64,000 bases of DNA from Dichetophora obliterata (taxonomy: Eukaryota > Arthropoda > Insecta > Diptera > Sciomyzidae), in contig OY986438.1 in NCBI GenBank assembly GCA_963920525.1, positions 46,910,288 through 46,974,287 of the forward strand, in the 5' to 3' direction. The notes under the pieces were generated by a model. The model was not told the origin of the DNA. It searched no databases and worked only from the letters and a program-made list of their open reading frames with translations. This document shows, in pieces, positions 58,010 through 64,000 of the stretch. Every line of letters starts with the position of its first letter. The first letter of the stretch is position 1. The position numbers and the translations under genes were made by a program.

Positions 58010-58510
58010 TACGTAAAAAAGTTTGTATTAAATATTAATACAAATTGTATTAAATAGTTATACAAATTGTATCAAATTTTATTAAATAGTAATACAGATT
58101 ATATTAAACAGTAATACAAGATGTATAACATTTAATACAAATTGTCTTGAAAAGGTGAAAGGAAAAATCAACATTTATGGTATAATTTATGGAACATTTA
58201 TGGAATAAAGCTATAAATCTTTTATGAGTTAACTTACTTTTAAAATTCCAAGTGAAATAAAAAGAAAATATTTGGTCAACCAATAACAAAATATTTATTC
58301 ATTTAAAGTTTATTTTATAACATACGGTTTTTCGTTAACAAAAACTATTTCTTTAGGTTTTATTTTGACAATGTCAGATTTCAGAATCAGAATGACAATT
58401 TGACAGATGCTTGATAGATATTTGTATTATATTTTAAGACAATTTGTATTATGACTTGTATATAATACAATTTTTATTATACTTTTATACAGATAACATT
58501 AAATCAATTT
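58010..58510. repeat. AT-rich inverted repeat, MITE-like
   Basis: The left side (58010-58155) repeats AATACAAATTGTATTAAATA-like words. The right side (58420-58505) contains the inverted equivalents; ATACAAATTGTCTT is at 58134 and inverted at about 58438. No target duplication is defined and there is no coding capacity. Confidence 0.5.
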
Positions 58511-58690
58511 TTTAATATACTTGAAAGTATAAGTTTTAATCAAAAATATATTAAAAAATGCATGATTCCAACGCTTGGCTTAAAATTAATTCCAAGATTT
58601 CAGAGCGTGTAATAAAAGTAATCTCCTAATAAACCTTTGCCAGACTGTAACTGATCTTATAAAACAAATGTTTTTCCCAAATTTTCTCCT

Positions 58691-59305
58691 TTGCCAAAAC
58701 ATACTTCAATTCCTCTGTCCTCTTCCGTTCAAAAATCATTAAAATCTAAACGAGTCTCGTTTAACCTTAACCCTGAATCTGACTCCCCCTACATTAAAAA
58801 TACACCTAAAATTCACAATACATCCTATCCTAATTTCGTGCACTCTCATACTCTAAGCCCATCTCCATCTGATCCAATTATAATTGAGCCCTCGAACCAA
58901 CCTGGCAGTCCGAAGTCATTCCCTAACCCTCTACTACCACCAAGAGTCAAATTAACGTTAAATTCTTGCGCAGACACTGAGAGTAGATATGCCCTTTCTC
59001 GCCTTAGAGAGAACAGTGTATTTAATAACGTTCGTCTGTATCTCGCCTACATGCACAAAGCCCCTGATTCAACATGCATTGAAGGCAAGACTAAAACTAA
59101 TCTTAAAGTTTTAATTCAGCAAGAAGGTCTGCCTACCGATGTTGATGACTTGCTTAACTTATTTATTCGTTTTCACGACCAACTCGGTGTGACGATCGAT
59201 CAAGTTAAGGTGGATCTTGATACCTATGGTGCTCACGTCAGGACTAAGCATGTCTCCCTTCTTCAAAAATCGCGTAAAAACCAACAACAATATTATCGTC
59301 CCTAA
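58691..59305 (+). pseudogene. LINE ORF1-like protein, C-terminal part
   Basis: About 204 residues open, without ATG at the start (first codon TTG). It is Ser/Pro-rich for the first 100 residues (PNPLLPPRVKLTLN), then a compact helical part (YALSRLRENSVFNNVRLYLA, GLPTDVDDLLNLFIRFHDQL). No CCHC zinc knuckle is visible. Identification rests on its position just upstream of, and overlapping, an endonuclease domain. It could be an N-terminal extension rather than ORF1. Confidence 0.45.
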
Positions 59306-59597
59306 CTCCCATTTCTTAAATATATTTTACCATAACTGTGGCGGCATGAGAAGCAAATTAAATAAACTTTATGTTGACGCCAAATCATGTCACTTCAATG
59401 TTCTAGTATTCACTGAGACATGGTTAAATGATACCTTCAATTATGAAGAAATTCTTGACAGTAATTGGACTATCTTCAGAAATAATCGGAATTACTCCTC
59501 TACTGGTCTTTCTAGAGGAGGTGGCGTTCTCATAGCTACTCACAATTCTCTTTCAAGTGAGCTAATAGATACGCAAGGTATATATACAAAGAGGTAG
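59217..59597 (+). pseudogene. LINE ORF2 endonuclease N-terminus
   Basis: FLNIFYHNCGGMRSKLNKLY is the opening strand of an APE-type endonuclease (Asn plus the G.RSK block). It is followed by FNVLVFTETWLND, with the catalytic Glu in TETW, and SRGGGVLIA. Sequence homology ends at about residue 115. The equivalent in the LINE at 62262-63640 reads YYQNVRGLRSK, ALTETWLN and VGGGVLLA. Confidence 0.75.
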
Positions 59598-59599
59598 TG

Positions 59600-60700
59600 T
59601 TAGTAGATACAATTCTCTCTTGTAGTGGGTACCTTACCTGTCAATTTCAGTTGTTTATGAACAAAAACAAAGCAAATAACAAAACTTGTCAAATGTAAAT
59701 TGTTGAGAATTTTTGTGATTTAAATTGATTTAATTGTTAGAATTAAACACCAAAAAATTGTGCAATTTGTCGAAAGCCTTTTCAAAAAGAAATTGGCTCA
59801 TTTTTTGTGTGCCTCCTGAAGAACTACGCAATCGCTGAAACGTTGCTTGTTCCACAATGTTTTCACAATCAGTTGTCTATCATATGTCTTCAATGTGTTC
59901 AGCCAGGGATGAAAGTGAAATTTTTCAGATTCAGATAATTGCAGAGAAAAATAGTAAGTTTTTAAAAAAATTTTGCTTACACTTTAAAAAAGAGCGTTTA
60001 TAATAGACTTGCTGAAGCAAAAAGGATTTTTTTCATTTCAATACGGATTTCTGAAGGCCTAAGATCTTTCCAATTTCTTTACCGATTTCAACATTCAATA
60101 TGAAAAGCGTTAATGAAATTTTATTAATTTTAAGGGTCCAGTTTATTTATTTTTTGAAAAAAGTAAAAAGTATAGGTACTTATAACTTTTCAGGTATATT
60201 AATAGTACATTGAAGAATATTGTATAAAATTTTCAAATTATTTAATCAATATCCAAAACAATTCAAATAAGCAAAAAATATTCTAAAACAGGACCAGGGG
60301 CGACGTGTGCCAGTGCTTAAAACACGAACCGAGCTGGCGACCTATCAACAGGTTGAAAGTATTATCTGAAACCAAAAATCAAAAATGTTCCTATCTAGTG
60401 TGAGTGTTATTATTGAAAAGACCACTTTTATTGAAATTGATTAAAAAATAAACAAATGGCGGCGTTTGAAGAATTGTTTGTCATTTTTGCTGAAAGTTTT
60501 CGTTACACTTTTTTTATAAATAATCCAATATGCAATGTATTACATGCAATAACAATAGAGTTCAGCTACTACAGCTTTTTCACACTTTCTCCGCAATAGA
60601 TCATTTTAAGAACCAATCCAATATCATTGAAATAACTCAAAGATATCGATAAAAGTGGTCCAATAAAAAACCAAAAGGGAGAAAAATTTACCCACCATAA
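59600..60700. other. Mostly non-coding; one small Cys-containing frame
   Basis: A frame from about 59748 to 59938 without ATG reads NCAICRKPFQKEIGS then ECH-less CFHNQLSIICLQC, giving two C..C pairs about 45 residues apart that could form a zinc site. I cannot name a family. The rest is AT-rich and unrecognised. Confidence 0.3.
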
Positions 60701-60763
60701 TATGGGTTGGGCTCAGGGACAACACAAGACATAACAACTAACCATGCGTTTACATAGATCTAA

Positions 60764-63640
60764 TCATACATTAGTTTTCAATCTACTTTTGAGTTGACCT
60801 TTCGACAAGTTAACATCAAACACGTTACAGTTATTAACAAAGGTACTCATGCGATTTAATGGAGCAGCTAACATATAATTTGTTCTACTAAATGGTAAAT
60901 AAATCAAGTTGTTAGAGTTTCTACTGCTTCTACGGTTAGTGTTAAAATTTATAAGAGAAAGAAGCTCTGGAGAGTCGAATACACCAGCAATGAGTTGGTG
61001 TAAGTAGACGATATCAGCAGATTTTCTTCTCTCACTTAAAGATTGCATTTTTAATAATTTCAAACGATCCTCATATGGAGGAAGGTTAAATGTGTCAGTT
61101 CCACTCAAGCCTCTTAGAGCAAACCGAACAAAACGTTTTTGAATTCTTTCTATACGATCAACATGCACATTGTAATGTGGGGACCATACTTGACTTGCGT
61201 ACTCCAAGTGAGGACGCACGATTGAATAATACAGAGTTGTAGTTGTTATTAAGCTATCAAACTCTTTGGCCCACCGTTTTATAAAACCAAGCATAGAAGA
61301 CGCTTTTTTACAAATTGTATCAATGTGCATGTTAAACGACAATATAGAATCCATGCATATACCAAGGTCTTTGACGGTAGTTACACGACTTAAAGCAGTA
61401 TCTTTAATTTTGTAATCAAAAATAAAATTGTTCCTTTTACGCGAAAAGGTCATAGTTTGGCATTTATCTGGATTTAAAAACATGTTATTTTTAGAACACC
61501 AAACCTCAAAGGAGTTCAAGTCTGACTGGAGCAGGTCTGAATTGTCATTAGAATCAATTGTTCTGTATATTTTCATATCATCTGCATAAATAAGCAAATG
61601 AGAGTGATTAATGACGTGGGTAACATCATTAATTGCCAAAATAAACAGAAGTGGGCCCAGGTGGCTTCCTTGAGGAACACCCGATTCTGCAACAAATTCA
61701 GAAGACAACACGCCTCGGAACCGTATTTGATAAGATCGCTCCATCAAATACGATTTGATCCAGTTTACAAAATATTGTGGAAATCCCATTAATTTAAGTT
61801 TAAATAAAATTAGATTATGTGGTAATTTATCAAAAGCTTTGCTAAAATCAGTGTTAATACAATCGACCTGGCTACCAGAATCAATAGATTTTAAGCAGAA
61901 TGTAGTGAAATCAAGGCGATTAGACACAGTGGATCTGCCAGTAACAAAACCATGCTGACGAGTTGTCATGACTTGCCCACAGTGAATTTTCACTCGATCG
62001 TACACTATTCGCTCAAAAAGTTTAGGAATCGAAGACAATTTAGCGATAGGCCTATAATTAGTGACGTCGTTCCTGCAACCTTTTTTGTAAATAGGACTGA
62101 TATAAGATTTTTTCCAAAAAAAAGGAAAATTACTTTCATTAATTGATTTATTAAAAAGTAACGAGAGAGGCTGACACAAAACGGAGCCGCATTGTTTTAA
62201 CACTGCGGCAGGAATTCCATCTGGTCCAGCGCTAAAATCCTCATCGATTGATTCAATATACTTAAAAATATCCTCTGAGGTAAAAGATATATGCCCCCAA
62301 AGAAACTCTGGATGCGTTGTTCATATAATCAAAATACGCTAAATCAGGATTAAAAGAATCTGAGCAGAATGATTCTTTAAAAAGATTGGCAAATAAGCCA
62401 CAAATAATGGTGGAATTGTCAGTAAATCCATCCTGAAATTTGAAAGAAGAAGGAAATCCATCAGTCTTCTTCTTAACATTAATAAATCCCCAAAATTTTC
62501 TTGGATCAGACAAAATACTCAGCTTCATATTATCCAAATACTCATTATATAATGCAGCTGAGCAATTCTCAAATTCCAGAAACAAACGTTTGTATGTTTC
62601 TAGGTCATTTGAGTCATAACTACAAACATATTTCTTCCATGCCCTATTCCTATTGTTGCGAAGAGTCTTTAAATCCTTTGTGTACCAAGGGTACGCAGAA
62701 TTTTTCGCAAATTTGAGACTATATGGTACAGACTGAGAAAACATAGCAAAGAGCTCCGTATAGAAAAAATTTATTGAACTATTAAGACTATTATTATTTA
62801 TGTACTCTGTAATTATATTTAATTTACTATAAAGTAAATGATTCAACCCCAAAAAGTCAGCTTTTTTGAAATTGAATTCATAAACTGTGTCAACAGAGCT
62901 TGAATTTACCATATTCTCCCTATCGGATTTATACCAAATACTCAAAGGTGGATGGTAATTATCAATAGTAGTCAAAGCATGAAGTGCCTTATGAACAATG
63001 ACATTGTTACTGTCTGTAGTTAAGACTAGGTTAAGCAGCCTTTCCAGACTATTATAAATACAACTAACTTGTTGTAAGTCAGAACATATTTTGTCAACAA
63101 ATATATGTTCTTGGCGTGTCTTCGAATTAGATGCACAAAAATGTGTTTCATCGTCAGAAGAATGGCATTTTAAGTCAGGCAAATTAAAATCGCCCAACAA
63201 TAAAATGTCGTCATTAACGTCAAGTATTTTTAATATAAATTCTATGCAATCCGCAAGGCTTGCATAGACCTCTACACTGCTCTTTGGAGGAACGTATGCA
63301 TTAATAACATATACATTAGAATTGCAATGTACAACCTTAACGCATATAAGTTCGATATTAGCAGAGCAGGGAATATCAATAAAGGAACTAACACAGGAGT
63401 TCCTTACAGCTAATAGGACACCACCACCAACTGCAGAATTACTGTCAGCGTGTCTGTCCTTCCTATATACTTGAAAACTATTGTCAAACAGTTCTAAGTC
63501 AGTAATTCCTCCGTTCAACCAAGTTTCAGTTAACGCGATAATATCTTCAGAAAAATTCTGAGTTGACAAAAAAATGTAGCGCGTCTTTGAACGCAATCCC
63601 CTTACATTTTGATAGTAAAGGGAAAGCCTATTTAGTTTTT
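60764..63640 (-). pseudogene. LINE ORF2: APE endonuclease and reverse transcriptase, single frameshift
   Basis: The endonuclease begins LYYQNVRGLRSKTRYIF and continues with IALTETWLN (catalytic Glu), VGGGVLLAVRN, VINAYVPPKS and DILLLGDFNLPDL. The His of the usual SDH block is seen only as TTIDNYHPPLSI. A linker follows. RT has NYRPIAKLSSIPKLFERIV, RQHGFVTGRST, INTDFSKAFDKLPHN (motif A), SGVPQGSHLGPLLF and LIYADDMKIY (YADD). The C-terminal part holds VRPHLEYASQVWSPHY and ERIQKRFVRFALRGL. The frame changes once, near 62270-62285, between SRVSLG and FTSEDIF. All polymerase residues are intact, so a sequencing or assembly error is a real alternative. Confidence 0.85.
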
Positions 63641-64000
63641 TTGGGTCTGACTGGTGATATTATTCGTCCTTCTAGACCTGTGTTTAGGCTTAAACGCAGA
63701 AACAAGGATATTATCAGCCCACAGATTAGAGCTCAGAACAGTTGCAAACTCTTCAGCAGCTACTGTGAGAATAAATGATGCGTGGGACGGTTTATTGCCA
63801 ATTTTCGTGCATGAGCAGAAAGCAGCCTGACTTACTAATTGGTTGTGTTTAACAAACGTCAATACATTTTCACTTGTTGTGTCGGGCTGAAGACGTGAAA
63901 TGAAAATCTTTTTTTTTCTCGACAAAGCTCTTAAATTTAATGAACTATTGCGCTCATTAGTCATGTCATTTCTAGCCGGGGGAGAAACAGATGGAGAAGA
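63632..64000 (-). CDS. LINE ORF1 C-terminal part, truncated by window end
   Basis: Open from the window edge to TAG at 63632. After a Ser/Pro-rich lead, SRKKKIFISRLQPDTTSENV begins a ferredoxin-like/RRM-type fold common in LINE ORF1 proteins, with NKPSHASFILTVAAEEFATV as the second half and a basic tail (KPKHRSRRTNN). No zinc knuckle is visible in this part. ORF2 follows directly, its reading frame overlapping this stop. Confidence 0.65.
   Translation of the reverse strand, partial: SSPSVSPPARNDMTNERNSSLNLRALSRKKKIFISRLQPDTTSENVLTFVKHNQLVSQAAFCSCTKIGNKPSHASFILTVAAEEFATVLSSNLWADNILVSAFKPKHRSRRTNNITSQTQKN

Larger units (their letters stand above)
58560..59600 (+). mobile_element. LINE fragment: ORF1 tail and start of ORF2, 3'-truncated
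   Basis: The ORF1-like frame (58691-59305) overlaps an endonuclease-type frame (to 59597) by about 90 bp in a different frame, the usual LINE order. Homology stops abruptly near 59578, so the RT and 3' UTR are missing. Since LINEs normally lose their 5' ends, the 3' loss implies later deletion or rearrangement. Confidence 0.6.
60700..64000 (-). mobile_element. LINE (jockey/CR1 group), nearly complete ORF2, runs off the window
   Basis: Minus-strand order ORF1 (63632 to the window end), ORF2 endonuclease and RT (about 63640-60764), then a short 3' flank. The 3' limit is uncertain: no clear poly-T is seen on + below 60764. It is the best-preserved retroelement here, with one frame change in ORF2 and no stops. 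Confidence 0.85.

Noticed and set aside
1..64000. CRISPR arrays, bacterial operons, attachment sites or origins
   Set aside because: The sequence is eukaryotic by intron structure and element content; tandem repeats here lack unique spacers of constant length.

Overview
The window is AT-rich nuclear DNA of an insect, most likely a higher fly (Diptera; Tephritidae would fit). The evidence is short 58-72 bp GT-AG introns, DD41D 'rosa'-type mariners (a lineage named from Ceratitis rosa), HARBI1-like Harbingers with a MYB/SANT partner gene, Helitron helicase remains and jockey/CR1-like LINEs. I found no confident host protein-coding gene. The window reads as intergenic or intronic DNA heavily colonised by mobile elements, separated by long unannotated stretches.

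Layout: 1-3270 holds the right part of a PIF/Harbinger element (partner protein tail on +, broken HARBI1-like transposase on -) interrupted by Helitron-like repeats. 4553-5882 is a non-autonomous element with a 5-bp target duplication and ends that resemble V(D)J recombination signals (heptamer CACAGTG, 23-bp and 13-bp spacers, A-rich nonamer). 7514-12263 is a second, complete-length Harbinger with both genes damaged. 12365-13050, 23230-24250, 33340-35640, 46530-46935, 57600-59600 and 60700-64000 are LINE copies; the last has a nearly intact ORF2. 18307-19426 is a TA-flanked inverted-repeat element next to and containing tRNA-derived SINE sequence. 21466-22970 is a dead Tc1-like transposon. 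29548-33240 is a complex of a long palindrome, ~125-bp and ~39-bp tandem arrays and a foldback stem. 38138-39445 is a PIF-like inverted-repeat element. 44892-45656 is a hAT-like remnant with a spliced BED finger. 48834-49711 and 51461-52661 are two rosa mariners, the second nested in a Helitron (49860-53476). 54712-56108 is a non-autonomous hAT element with a perfect 8-bp duplication. 27187-27437 and 57196-57450 are two copies of one MITE.

The stretches 13.2-18.2, 24.3-29.5, 35.6-38.1 and 39.4-44.9 kb carry little recognisable transposon sequence. They hold a recurring ~20-bp motif (AGTTCGTTGCTTAAGTCTTT) and one GC-richer island with a TATA box. They may be non-coding sequence of a neighbouring gene, but nothing here proves that. 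No computation was run; all coordinates come from reading the sequence, and element ends not marked by terminal repeats are approximate.
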